From JALZAH01 sp051000755 (lineage in GTDB: Bacteria > Actinomycetota > Acidimicrobiia > Acidimicrobiales > Palsa-688), in assembly GCA_051000755.1 (NCBI GenBank), contig JBPCNZ010000089.1:1-25371 (forward strand): DNA of 25,371 bases. The letters are read 5' to 3'. The stretch's first letter is position 1; every line of letters begins with the position of its first letter. Shown piece by piece: positions 17,076-24,858 of this stretch. The notes beneath the pieces are model-generated. The model ran no database searches and was not told the DNA's origin. It worked only from the letters and a program-made list of their open reading frames with translations. Made by a program: the position numbers and the translations under genes.

Positions 17076-17094
17076 GAGGGAAGACAATTCCCTC
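17076..17094. promoter_or_regulatory. Perfect 7-bp dyad GAGGGAA-5-TTCCCTC
   Basis: A second inverted repeat, arms 17076-17082 and 17088-17094 with spacer GACAA, follows the first after 14 bp and ends 34 bp before the MFS start codon. It could be an operator overlapping a promoter, or a hairpin in the MFS leader mRNA. The two dyads have different sequences, so they may bind different proteins. Confidence 0.5.
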
Positions 17095-17128
17095 CGGTGC
17101 CCATGGCGCCCGTCGTTACCCTGGACCG

Positions 17129-18332
17129 GTGGGAAAAGCCCGGGCCTGCGTGCTCCTCGTGTTCTTCGGGCTGGGAACCCTCTCCGCCGCCTGGGCGTCG
17201 AGGATCCCCGCGGTCAAAGCCGCCCTCCATCTCTCCTCTCCGGCCCTGGGTCTCGCTCTTCTCGGCGCCGCCGCGGGGCTGGTGGCGGCCACGCCGATCG
17301 CCGGCGTGGCCCTCCGCTACCTGCGGCCGCGGGTGGTCATGGCCGCCGGCCTGGTGCCCTTCACCGTCGCCCTGCCCCTGGTGGCGGTCGTCTCCTCCGC
17401 CACCCAGTTGTTCGCCGTGCTGTTCGTGTGGGGGCTGGGCGGGGGTCTGATCGACGTGGCCATGAACACCGAAGCCGTCGCCGTCGAAGCCGCCGGCGGT
17501 CGGAGGATGATGTCGAGCTTCCACGCCGCCTACAGCGTGGGCGGGTTGGCCGGGGCCGGCACCGGGGCCCTGGCCGCGGCGGGCGGGGTGGGGGTGGGGC
17601 TGGCACCTGGCGGTGGCCTCGGCCGTCGTGGCCGTCAGCGGCGCCGGCGCCCTGATCGCCCTGCCCGCCACCAGCGCTCCCCGCCTCGATCACCGCCAAA
17701 GGACGGACCGGGCCCGCCGCCTCCCGGCGCCGTCGTTCCCGCTGGTGGCCCTGGCCGTGGTGGCCTTCGGGACCTTCCTGGCCGAAGGGGCGACCAATGA
17801 CTGGTCCGCCGTGTACCTGCACGGCAACCTCGGAGCCTCCCCCGGTTTGGCGGCCACCGGCTACACCATCTTCGCGGTGACGATGACCGTGGGCCGCCTC
17901 TTCGGCGACCGGGCCGCGGCCCGTTGGGGCGCGGTCCGCCTGGTGCGGGTGGCCACCGGGGTGGCGGCCGCGGGGTTCGCCCTCACCCTGGTCATCGGCG
18001 ATCGGGCCGTCGGCCTGGTCGGCTTCGGCCTCCTCGGTCTGGGCCTGGCGACGGTCGTACCCCTCGTGCTCAGCTCCGCCGCCCGCCTCGGCGCGGCGGG
18101 CCCCTCCCTGGCCCTGGTCACATCGTGCGGCTACACCGGGCTGGTCGCCGGTCCCGCGCTCATCGGGGGCCTGGCCGGGGCCGTCGGCCTCCCCACGGCC
18201 CTGATCGTGGTGGTCGTCGTGTGTGTGGTCACCGCCTCCCTGGCGGGAGTGCTGACCGATCCGTCACCGGACCGGCGGGGCGACGGGCCACCCGCCGGCC
18301 CCCCGATCCGAGAGGGGACGCTCATCCCGTAA
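17129..18332 (+). pseudogene. MFS transporter, single +1 frameshift in a G-rich run
   Basis: The N-terminal half starts at GTG 17129 (VGKARACVLLVFFGLGTLSAAWASRIPAVK) and is open to about residue 158. The C-terminal half (WHLAVASAVVAVSGAGALIALP ... to TAA 18332) is in the next frame. Removing one G between about 17596 and 17599 joins them as GVGVGWHLAVAS, giving about 400 residues with around 11-12 membrane helices, the usual MFS size. WASRIPAVKAAL and DVAMNTEAVAVEAAGGRRMMSSFHAAYSVGG resemble the YbjJ/FucP-like branch of MFS, whose substrates here are unknown. The lesion may be a sequencing error, a true pseudogene or phase variation. Its stop TAA overlaps the ATG of the following HAD gene by one base. 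Confidence 0.85.
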
Positions 18333-18931
18333 TGGCTTCCAACTCCTGGCTGCTCTGCGACTACGGCGAGGTCCTGTGCCTGCCTCCTCAGGCGGCGGAC
18401 GTGGCCGCCCTGGTCGAGGTGAGCGGCCTGAGCGCCGAATCGTTCGACGAGATCTACTGGCGACGACGTCTCGAGTACGACCGGGGCGACCTCACCGCCG
18501 CGGAGTTCTGGGCGTCTGCACTCGGCGGCCCTGTGCCGAGCGACCATCTGGCCGCCCTCGTCGACGTCGACATCCGGGGCTGGGTCCATCCCTCCCCGGC
18601 TGCCCTCGAGGCCGCCGAGCGGGCCGCGGCTCGGGGCATGCGGCTGGCCGTGCTCTCCAACGCCCCCCACGAGGTGGCCGATGTCGTCGACAGCCTGGCG
18701 TGGCTGGCTCCGTTCTCCCCCCGGTTGTTCAGCGCCCGCCTGGGCGCCACCAAGCCCGATCCGTCCATCTACCGCCAGGCCCTCTGCGCCCTCGGCGCCG
18801 CCCCCGGCGACGTGTGGTTCGTCGACGACCGGGAGGCCAACGTGGCCGCCGCCTCCGCCCTCGGCATCAACGCCATCCACTACCGCGGTGATCCGGCGGT
18901 CATCGACGCCATCTCCCCGCCCGGGACCTGA
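18332..18931 (+). CDS. HAD-superfamily hydrolase
   Basis: 199 residues from ATG 18332, overlapping the MFS stop by one base (TAATG), with AGAGGGG upstream. HAD motifs occur in order: motif I LLCDYGEVLC (nucleophile Asp10; Gly replaces the usual second Asp, as in the epoxide-hydrolase-N-terminal-like HAD group), motif II AVLSNAPHE, motif III ATKPDPSIYR (Lys), and motif IV FVDDREANV (Asp-Asp). A helical cap lies at about residues 20-90. It probably dephosphorylates a small metabolite; the substrate is unknown. Cytosolic and complete. Coupling to the MFS gene hints that it might act on the transported compound. Confidence 0.9.
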   Translation: MASNSWLLCDYGEVLCLPPQAADVAALVEVSGLSAESFDEIYWRRRLEYDRGDLTAAEFWASALGGPVPSDHLAALVDVDIRGWVHPSPAALEAAERAAARGMRLAVLSNAPHEVADVVDSLAWLAPFSPRLFSARLGATKPDPSIYRQALCALGAAPGDVWFVDDREANVAAASALGINAIHYRGDPAVIDAISPPGT

Positions 18932-19020
18932 CCGCCGCCGAGGCCGCCGCCGACCCGGGGCGCCTCCACCCTGATCGCAGGGCTGCGAGGCCCCAGAAGG
19001 CCCGAGAAGGCCTGAACGAG

Positions 19021-19070
19021 AAACTTGGGGGCCGAATTTCCGCTCTATGCACAATCGTGCCCCCAGGTTT
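19021..19070 (+). other. Long-armed hairpin downstream of HAD gene
   Basis: Arms aaacttgggggc (19021-19032) and gcccccaggttt (19059-19070) pair over 12 bp with a single G-U wobble in the plus-strand RNA, around a 26-nt loop. It starts 90 bp after the HAD stop, on the same strand. It could end the MFS-HAD transcript or be part of an extragenic repeat. No U-run follows. Confidence 0.4.
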
Positions 19071-19105
19071 GCCGACCACCCCGACTGCCCCCAGGTTTGC
19101 CGACC
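19058..19105. repeat. Two copies of a 20-bp repeat, 28-bp period
   Basis: tgcccccaggtttgccgacc is present at 19058-19077 and again, identically, at 19086-19105. A close relative is at 11434. The 224 bp between the HAD and Fur-family genes hold this, the hairpin and the 9-bp repeat, and no gene. Confidence 0.7.
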
Positions 19106-19144
19106 GCCCCGACCGCCCCGACCGCCCCGACCGCCCCGACCGCA
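19101..19144. repeat. 9-bp tandem repeat cgaccgccc
   Basis: Four perfect copies of cgaccgccc run head to tail, followed by a partial fifth. It lies just downstream of the Fur-family gene's stop codon (minus strand). It may be a slippage-prone tract; no function is seen. Confidence 0.8.
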
Positions 19145-19155
19145 GACCACACCGC

Positions 19156-19623
19156 TCAGCGACAGTCCTGGCACAGCCCCATGACGTCGACCCGGTGGCT
19201 GATGGCCTGGAACCCCCGGTCCCGGCACAGGTCGCCGAGGTGGCGGTCGAGGCTGCGCTCGATGCCCGCCGACAGGGTGATGTCGACAACCTTCCCGCAG
19301 TTGGTGCAGCACAGGTGGTGGTGGTGCTCGGTGAAATCCTCGGCCAGCTCGAAGCGGGCGAACTCGTCGTTGGCCGCCACCCGCCGCACGATGCCGGCCG
19401 ATTGCAGGTCGACCAGGTGCCGGTAGGCGGAGCTGCGGGGGAGCGAGGGGTTGAGATCGGCGATGTCACCGATGCTGACCGGATGACCGGCGTCGACCAG
19501 GAGGTCGACGATCGCCCGGCGGCCGGCGGTGTAGCGCTGATCGACCCGGCGCAGGCGCTCCTCGACGACGGGGTGGAGACCGTCGACCCCGGTTGTGGCT
19601 GCCGCCTTCACTCCCGTCTTCAC
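19156..19623 (-). CDS. zur: Fur-family transcriptional regulator, probably Zur
   Basis: 155 residues. The N-terminal winged helix has YTAGRRAIVDLLVDAGHPVSIGDIADLNPSLPRSSAYRHLVDLQSAGIV. The dimerisation domain has HHHHLCCTNCG (His100-103, Cys106 and Cys109), and CQDC (151/154) at the very end completes the structural zinc site. It binds metal and represses uptake genes. The name Zur rests on its divergent position next to a zinc-type ABC transporter and a dyad between them, not on sequence alone; Fur or Mur cannot be excluded. Start GTG 19623; another GTG lies five codons in. The 77-bp gap to znuA holds the operator. Confidence 0.88.
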   Translation of the reverse strand: MKTGVKAAATTGVDGLHPVVEERLRRVDQRYTAGRRAIVDLLVDAGHPVSIGDIADLNPSLPRSSAYRHLVDLQSAGIVRRVAANDEFARFELAEDFTEHHHHLCCTNCGKVVDITLSAGIERSLDRHLGDLCRDRGFQAISHRVDVMGLCQDCR

Positions 19624-19663
19624 TCCCTCATAGAAACAGATGGGGCCACCCTGGCGCAGGACT

Positions 19664-19692
19664 TGATCTGAGACTCAGTCTCAGACTAGGTT
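19664..19692 (+). promoter_or_regulatory. znuA promoter with overlapping regulator operator
   Basis: A possible -35 TTGATC (19664-19669) and -10 TAGGTT (19687-19692, fitting TANNNT) are 17 bp apart. The spacer holds a dyad, TCTGAGAC-TCA-GTCTCAGA (19667-19685), perfect over 8-bp arms. A repressor bound there would block polymerase. The -10 ends 8 bp before GTG 19701, so the znuA mRNA may be leaderless. The site does not resemble the Zur boxes I know from Streptomyces or mycobacteria. Confidence 0.6.
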
Positions 19693-19700
19693 CGAGAGCA

Positions 19701-20681
19701 GTGTTCCCGCCACCGCCCCCCGCGCCGCCCCCCGCGACGACGTCGGCGCCACCTCGTCGGCGCCACCTCACCGCGATGGTCGCCGCCGCCGTGGCCGTGG
19801 CCGCCATGGCGGTGACAAGCGGCTGCGGGATCAGCGCCACGGCCGGCGCCACGGGCGGCGCCCACAGGGTCATCGAGGTGGTGGCCGCCGAGAACTTCTG
19901 GGGCAGCCTGGCATCCCAGGTTGGCGGCAGCCACGTGTCGGTGACGAGTCTCATCACCGACCCCAACGCCGACCCCCACAGCTACGAGCCCACGGCCTCC
20001 GACGGGCGGAGTGTGGCCATGGCCGCCATGGTGATCTTCAACGGCGTGGGCTACGACGGATGGGCCCCCAAGCTGCTCTCCGCCGACCCGGGCCCGCGGA
20101 CGGTGCTCGACGTCGGCCATGTCCTGGGCCTGAAGGCCGGGGCCAACCCCCACCGCTGGTACGACCCGGGTGACGTCCGCACCGTGATTGCGGCCATGGC
20201 GGCGGACTACTCGAGGATCGATCACGCCGACGCCGGCTCCTTCTCAGCCCAGGCCGCCCAGCTGGACCAGGTGGGGCTGGCCCCCTACGTCCGCCTCGTC
20301 GCCCGGATCAAGGGCCGGTTCGCCGGGACGCCGGTCGGGGCCTCGGAGTCGATCTTCTCCCTCTTGGCGCCGGCGTTGGGCCTGAACCTGATCACGCCGG
20401 GCTCGTTCCTCAAGGCGATCAGCGAGGGGAGCGACGTGTCCGCCGCCGACAAGTCCACCATCGACGACCAGATCACCCATCACCGGATCAAGCTGTACGT
20501 CTACAACATCCAGAACACGACCCCTGACGTCAACGCCCAACTGGCCGAATGCCGGCGAGCAGGGATCCCGACGGCGACCATCACCGAGACCCTCACCCCG
20601 GCCCGTTCCTCCTTTCAGGCGTGGCAGACCCGCCAGCTCCAGGGCATCCTCGACGCCCTGGGCAGGACGGCCGGCCCATGA
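19701..20681 (+). CDS. znuA: Zinc/manganese ABC transporter substrate-binding lipoprotein
   Basis: 326 residues from GTG 19701. A basic Pro-rich segment (PPRRRH) precedes a hydrophobic stretch and Cys42 in VTSGC, a lipoprotein signal. The solute-binding core has VVAAENFWGSLASQVGG, LITDPNADPHSYEPT and NPHRWYDP with metal-binding histidines, and GASESIFSLLAPALGLNL where a Glu stands at the usual third ligand position. YVYNIQNTTPDVNAQL and ETLTPARSSFQAWQ are typical of the Zn/Mn (TroA) family. It captures divalent metal outside the membrane for the downstream permease. The longer frame from 19593 would include the promoter, so it was rejected; ATG 19776 would lack the basic n-region. Confidence 0.92.
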   Translation: MFPPPPPAPPPATTSAPPRRRHLTAMVAAAVAVAAMAVTSGCGISATAGATGGAHRVIEVVAAENFWGSLASQVGGSHVSVTSLITDPNADPHSYEPTASDGRSVAMAAMVIFNGVGYDGWAPKLLSADPGPRTVLDVGHVLGLKAGANPHRWYDPGDVRTVIAAMAADYSRIDHADAGSFSAQAAQLDQVGLAPYVRLVARIKGRFAGTPVGASESIFSLLAPALGLNLITPGSFLKAISEGSDVSAADKSTIDDQITHHRIKLYVYNIQNTTPDVNAQLAECRRAGIPTATITETLTPARSSFQAWQTRQLQGILDALGRTAGP

Positions 20682-20706
20682 CGTCAGGGCCACGGAGGGG
20701 CCAGCC

Positions 20707-21561
20707 ATGACGGGGCCGGCAACCGCGCTACCGCAACCCGGCCCGACCCTGGAGGTCACCGGCGCCAGCACCAGCCTGGGCGGGCGGGTCATCTGGCACG
20801 ACGTCAGCGTGGAGGTGGCGGCCGGGGAGTTCGTGGCCGTCCTCGGCCCCAATGGGGTGGGCAAATCCACCCTGATCAAGGCCATCCTCGGTCTCCTCCC
20901 GCTGACCGGAGGTCAGATCCGGGTGCTGGGCCGGCCCCCAGGTGAGTCCCGCCCCGAGGTCGGGTACCTGCCCCAGCGCCGCAGCTTCGACCCCGGCCTG
21001 CGGGTGAGGGGGGCCGACGTGGTCCGCCTCGGTCTCGAGGGCGCCCGGTGGGGCGTGCCTGTGCCGGGGAGCCGGTGGTTCTCCGAACGGCGGCGGGCCG
21101 AGCAGCGCCGCGTCGACGAGGTCATCGACCTGGTGGGGGCGACGGCCTATGCGTCCCGGCCCATCGGTCAGCTCTCGGGTGGCGAACAACAACGCCTCCT
21201 CATTGCCCAAGCTCTCGTGCAGAGACCCCGCCTGTTGCTGCTGGACGAACCCCTCGACAGCCTCGACCTGCCCAACCATGCGGCCGTCGCCGCCCTCATC
21301 TCGGGGATCAGCCGAGCCGAGAACGTGGCCGTCGTCATCGTCGCCCACGACGTCAACCCCATCGTCGGGTACCTGGCCCGCGTCATCTACCTGGGCCCGG
21401 GCGGAGCGGTGTCGGGACCGGTCTCGGAGGTCATCACCAGCGAGCAGTTGACCCGCCTCTACGGGACTCCGATCGAGGTGCTGGCGACCTCCGATGGGCG
21501 CCTGGTGGTAGTGGGCCAACCCGAGGCGCCGGCGGTGCACTCCGACCGCCACGCTCCATGA
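20707..21561 (+). CDS. znuC: Zinc/manganese ABC transporter ATP-binding protein
   Basis: 284 residues from ATG 20707 with a strong Shine-Dalgarno (GGAGGGG) 5-8 nt upstream. Walker A is GPNGVGKST, the Q-loop is YLPQRR, the signature is LSGGEQQR, Walker B is LLLLDEPLDSLD, and the switch His is in VIVAHDVN. It energises metal import with the two adjacent permeases and the lipoprotein. The last ~40 residues lie beyond the usual end but show no domain. It is 25 bp after znuA and 13 bp before the first permease. Confidence 0.96.
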   Translation: MTGPATALPQPGPTLEVTGASTSLGGRVIWHDVSVEVAAGEFVAVLGPNGVGKSTLIKAILGLLPLTGGQIRVLGRPPGESRPEVGYLPQRRSFDPGLRVRGADVVRLGLEGARWGVPVPGSRWFSERRRAEQRRVDEVIDLVGATAYASRPIGQLSGGEQQRLLIAQALVQRPRLLLLDEPLDSLDLPNHAAVAALISGISRAENVAVVIVAHDVNPIVGYLARVIYLGPGGAVSGPVSEVITSEQLTRLYGTPIEVLATSDGRLVVVGQPEAPAVHSDRHAP

Positions 21562-21574
21562 CCGGAACTGCCGA

Positions 21575-22513
21575 ATGACCAGCGTCCACCTGCGGTGGGA
21601 TCTGGTGGCCGACGTGCAACAACTGTTGGCCTACCACTTCATGGTCAACGCCCTGCGGTCGGCGACGATCACCGCCGTGGTGGCCGGGATCGCCGGGTGG
21701 TTCATGGTCCTGCGCCGCCAGACCTTCGTGGGCCACACCCTGTCGGTGGTGTCGTTCCCCGGCGCCGCCGGGGCCCTCGTCGTGGGCGTGGCCAGTGGTT
21801 GGGGCTACTTCGGGTTGTGCATCGCCGCCGCCCTCGTCATCAGCGCCGTCCCCTATGCCGCCGACCGGCGGGGATTCTCGGGGGAACCGGCCGTGGTCGG
21901 TGTCATCCAGGCCTTCGCCCTGGGATGTGGCTTCTGGTTCTCCCACCTCTACCGGGGCTTCCTGTCCAGCACCCTCGACAACCTGCTGTTCGGGACGTTC
22001 CTGGGGGTGACCGACGACCAGGTCCTCGTCCTCGGCGCCGTGGCCGCCGCGGCCGTGGCCGCCCTGGGCATGATCGGCCGACCCCTGCTGTTCTCGTCCG
22101 TCGACCCCTCCGTCGCCGCCGGTCGGGGGGTGCCGGTGCGGGTGCTGTCCACGGCCTTCCTCGTCGTCCTGGCCGTCGCCGTGGCCGAGATCAGCCAGAT
22201 CACGGGGGCCCTGCTCGTCTTCGCCCTGCTGGTCATGCCGCCGGCCGCGGCCCAGCAGCTCACGTCCCGGCCCTCGACCGGCCTGGCCCTCAGCGTGATC
22301 CTCGGCGTGGTCGTGGTGTGGCTGGGCGTCGGCGTGTCGTACTTCTCGGCGTATCCGACGGGGTTCTTCATCACCACCTTCGGGTTCATCGCCTACGTCG
22401 GCGCGGTGGTGGCCAACCGGGCGCGGGCCCGGTGGGGTCGGCACCGGACCCGGTGGGGTCGGCGCCGGACCCGCCCCCGGGCCGCGGAGCCGGCGACGGC
22501 GGTGGCCCGGTGA
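21575..22513 (+). CDS. znuB: Zinc/manganese ABC transporter permease (first)
   Basis: 312 residues, ATG 21575. It has about eight to nine hydrophobic helices, including FMVNALRSATITAVVAGIAGWFMVLRRQTFVGHTLSVVSFPGAAGALVVG, the standard ZnuB/MntB family opening, and GALLVFALLVMPPAAAQQL, the cytoplasmic coupling helix region. The last 35 residues are Arg-rich with a 7-residue repeat (RWGRHRT, RWGRRRT), encoded by a 21-bp direct duplication (22431-22451 and 22452-22472). Its TGA overlaps the GTG of the second permease (GTGA). Confidence 0.95.
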   Translation: MTSVHLRWDLVADVQQLLAYHFMVNALRSATITAVVAGIAGWFMVLRRQTFVGHTLSVVSFPGAAGALVVGVASGWGYFGLCIAAALVISAVPYAADRRGFSGEPAVVGVIQAFALGCGFWFSHLYRGFLSSTLDNLLFGTFLGVTDDQVLVLGAVAAAAVAALGMIGRPLLFSSVDPSVAAGRGVPVRVLSTAFLVVLAVAVAEISQITGALLVFALLVMPPAAAQQLTSRPSTGLALSVILGVVVVWLGVGVSYFSAYPTGFFITTFGFIAYVGAVVANRARARWGRHRTRWGRRRTRPRAAEPATAVAR

Positions 22514-23373
22514 CGGACCCGGTGGCCGGCATCGCCCACCTGTTGGCCCACGGCTTCATCGACCGGGCCCTCCTCCTCGGCACGCCGGTGGCGGCGGCGT
22601 GCGGCCTGGTGGGGTATTTCGTGGTCCTGCGGGCCCAGGTGTTCACCGGCGACGCCCTCTCCCACGTGGCCTTCACCGGCGCCCTGGCCGCCCTCGCCGC
22701 CGGCATCGACCTGCGTGTCGGCCTCTTCGTCGGGTGCGTGATCTTCTCGGTGGCCATGGCCGCCCTGGGCACGCGGGGCCGACCCGACGACGTGGTCATC
22801 GGCAACACCTTCGCCTGGATCCTCGGCCTGGGGGTGCTGTTCCTGACCCTCTACGCCACCTCCGGCAACGGGGGCAATGGCAGCGCCGGGCCGAACGTGC
22901 TCTTCGGGTCCATCTTCGGCCTCAGCCGCTCCCAGACCGTCGTCGGCGCCGTCATCGCCGTCGCCGTGGTGGCCGTCATGGCCGTCATGGCCCGGCCCCT
23001 GCTGTTTGCGTCGATCGACGAGGCGGTGGCGGCCGCAAGGGGGGTGCCGGTGATGCTGCTCGGCGCCGGGTTCCTCGTCCTGGTGGGGGTCACCGCCGGC
23101 GAGGCCACCCAGGCGGTGGGGGCCATGCTCCTCCTGGGCCTCCTGTCCGCCCCGGCCGCAACCGCCCAAGCGCTGTCGGACCGGCCGTGGGTGGCCGTCG
23201 GGCTGTCGGTCGTCCTGGCGGTGGCCGCCATGTGGATCGGGATCGCCCTGTCCTACGCAGTGTCCGCCCTGCCGGTGTCGTTCTCCATCATCGGGGTGGC
23301 GACGGTGGGCTACCTGGCCGCACTGACCCGCCGGCGGGTCCACCGGCCGGCCGTCAATGGATGGCGATCTTGA
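22510..23373 (+). CDS. znuB: Zinc/manganese ABC transporter permease (second)
   Basis: 287 residues from GTG 22510, overlapping the first permease's stop. It is paralogous to the first: HGFIDRALLLGTPVAAACGLVGYFVVLRAQVFTGDALSHVAFTGALAAL and GEATQAVGAMLLLGLLSAPAATAQAL are the same family landmarks. Having two different permeases suggests a heterodimeric channel with one lipoprotein and one ATPase. Between helices 3 and 4, a short Gly/Asn loop (SGNGGNGSAG) is specific to this copy. Its end overlaps the convergent downstream gene by 20 bp. Confidence 0.95.
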   Translation: MTDPVAGIAHLLAHGFIDRALLLGTPVAAACGLVGYFVVLRAQVFTGDALSHVAFTGALAALAAGIDLRVGLFVGCVIFSVAMAALGTRGRPDDVVIGNTFAWILGLGVLFLTLYATSGNGGNGSAGPNVLFGSIFGLSRSQTVVGAVIAVAVVAVMAVMARPLLFASIDEAVAAARGVPVMLLGAGFLVLVGVTAGEATQAVGAMLLLGLLSAPAATAQALSDRPWVAVGLSVVLAVAAMWIGIALSYAVSALPVSFSIIGVATVGYLAALTRRRVHRPAVNGWRS

Positions 23374-23828
23374 GGGCCAACACGGCGGTACCGATCACGG
23401 CGCTGACAGAGATCTGGACGACCAGGGCCACGGTGCTCAGGCCACAACGGCGTGCGGCGATGGCCTCCAGGACCACGAGCAGGAAGACGGCCGCGACCAC
23501 CGCTGCGGTCGTGCCATCACGGGGTCCGACGCCACCCACCTCGGCGATGATGAGCACCACCAGGGGAATGGCCGCCCCTTTCAGCAGGGTCAGCTCGCGG
23601 GCGGCGACCGTGCCCAGATGCCGGGCCGTTCCACCGTCGCCCGGGCTGCTCCAGGCGTTCTCCCAACGCCGACGAATAGGCGTGGACGAGCCAGTAGATG
23701 CTGAGGGCGACGGTGGTGGCACCCGCTGCCTCCAGGCTGGTCTCGTGGCGCGTGCTCTCCGCCACCAGCAGGGCCCCCGTCGTGATGGTGCCGTAGATGA
23801 CCCCGGTGGGATTGTCCTCCGGGGCCAC
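23354..23828 (-). pseudogene. Small integral membrane protein, single frameshift
   Basis: The N-terminal part from GTG 23828 (VAPEDNPTGVIYGTITTGALLVAESTRHE...YWLVHAYSSALGERLEQPG) is in one frame. The remainder (GGTARHLGTVAARELTLLKGAAIPLVVLIIAEVGGV ... VLALKIAIH to TGA 23354) is in the next. Dropping one base in the cccggg run near 23640-23646 joins them into about 157 residues with five hydrophobic helices and a conserved E-S/H-Y-W-L-V-H-A-Y core seen in uncharacterised actinobacterial membrane proteins. The real start is uncertain because the preceding 70 bp are very GC-rich. A sequencing or assembly error is as likely as a true pseudogene. Confidence 0.7.
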
Positions 23829-23901
23829 CCATCGCGCCGCGCGCGCCGCCCCGCCCCGCAGAGGTCGGCGGGCGCCGCCGGCCGGAGCCACAGGCGGGGG
23901 C

Positions 23902-24858
23902 TCAGCCCGGGGTGGGTTCGGTGGTGAGCACCTCGGCGCCGTCCTCGGTGACGACGAGGGTGTGCTCGAACTGGGCCGTGCGCGACCCATCGACGGTCAC
24001 TGCCGTCCAGCCGTTGTCCCACATCTTCTCCCGCCACGAGCCGATGGTGATCATGGGCTCGATGGTGAAGACCATGCCCGGCGCCATGATGGTGGACGCC
24101 TCCGGGGTGTAGTAGTGGGGCACGGACGGGGCGACGTGGAACTGCTCGCCGATGCCGTGGCCGACGAAGCTGCGCACCACGCCGTAGCCGCCGGCGGTGG
24201 CGTGGTCCTCGATGGCCCGGCCGATGTCGGAGATGGGCCGGCCCGGACGGACGGCGGCAATGCCCACCTCCCGGCAGCGCCGGGTCACGTCGATCAGGTC
24301 GCGCGACGCCTGATCCACGTCGCCGACGGTGAACATCCCGCTGCAGTCGCCGTGGACCCCGTCGATGTAGGCGGTGACGTCGATGTTGACGATGTCGCCG
24401 TCGACGAGGGCACGGTCGTCGGGGATGCCGTGGCAGATGACCTCGTTGACCGAGGTGCAGATCGACTTGGGGTACTCGTGGTAGTTGAGGGTGCTCGGGA
24501 ACGATCCCCGCTCCACATAGGCGTCATGGGCGATGACGTCGAGCTCCTCGGTGGTCACCCCGGAGGCGACGGCCGCACCGGTGACGGCCAGGACCTCGGC
24601 CGCGACGCGGCACGCCCTGCGCATCCGGCGGAGGACGTCGGGCGCCTTGACCATGGGCTCGTCGCGGCGGTCCACCCGGCCCGTGGCGAAGTAGTCGGTG
24701 GCCACGATGCCCTCGGGCACGGACCGCATGGGGGAGACGTGGCCGGGCAGGACCTTGCCCTCCAGACCCCGGTGGCACCGCTTGTACTTGCGACCGCTGC
24801 CGCACCAGCACGGATCGTTGGACCGCAGGCCGGTCTCTGCCACCGCCGCCCTGCTCAT
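23902..24858 (-). CDS. map: Type I methionine aminopeptidase with N-terminal SEC-C zinc motif
   Basis: 318 residues from ATG 24858, ATGA-overlapping the stop of the epimerase gene. Residues 15-29 (DPCWCGSGRKYKRCH) form a SEC-C zinc-binding motif, as at the C-terminus of SecA, here fused ahead of the peptidase. The pita-bread catalytic domain has the metal ligands IDVTAYIDG and GDCSGMF (two Asp), GHGIGEQFH (His), FTIEPM and QFEHT (two Glu), plus the substrate His in ICHGIP. It removes N-terminal Met from nascent proteins in the cytosol; the SEC-C motif may tether it to the ribosome. Actinobacterial genomes often carry more than one map, one with such an extension. Confidence 0.96.
   Translation of the reverse strand: MSRAAVAETGLRSNDPCWCGSGRKYKRCHRGLEGKVLPGHVSPMRSVPEGIVATDYFATGRVDRRDEPMVKAPDVLRRMRRACRVAAEVLAVTGAAVASGVTTEELDVIAHDAYVERGSFPSTLNYHEYPKSICTSVNEVICHGIPDDRALVDGDIVNIDVTAYIDGVHGDCSGMFTVGDVDQASRDLIDVTRRCREVGIAAVRPGRPISDIGRAIEDHATAGGYGVVRSFVGHGIGEQFHVAPSVPHYYTPEASTIMAPGMVFTIEPMITIGSWREKMWDNGWTAVTVDGSRTAQFEHTLVVTEDGAEVLTTEPTPG

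Noticed and set aside
19101..19144. CRISPR-like array
   Set aside because: The 9-bp units are contiguous with no spacers.
18131..19312. Minus-strand 393-codon frame over the HAD gene and the adjacent repeats
   Set aside because: Its sequence is the complement of the HAD gene plus low-complexity repeat translation.
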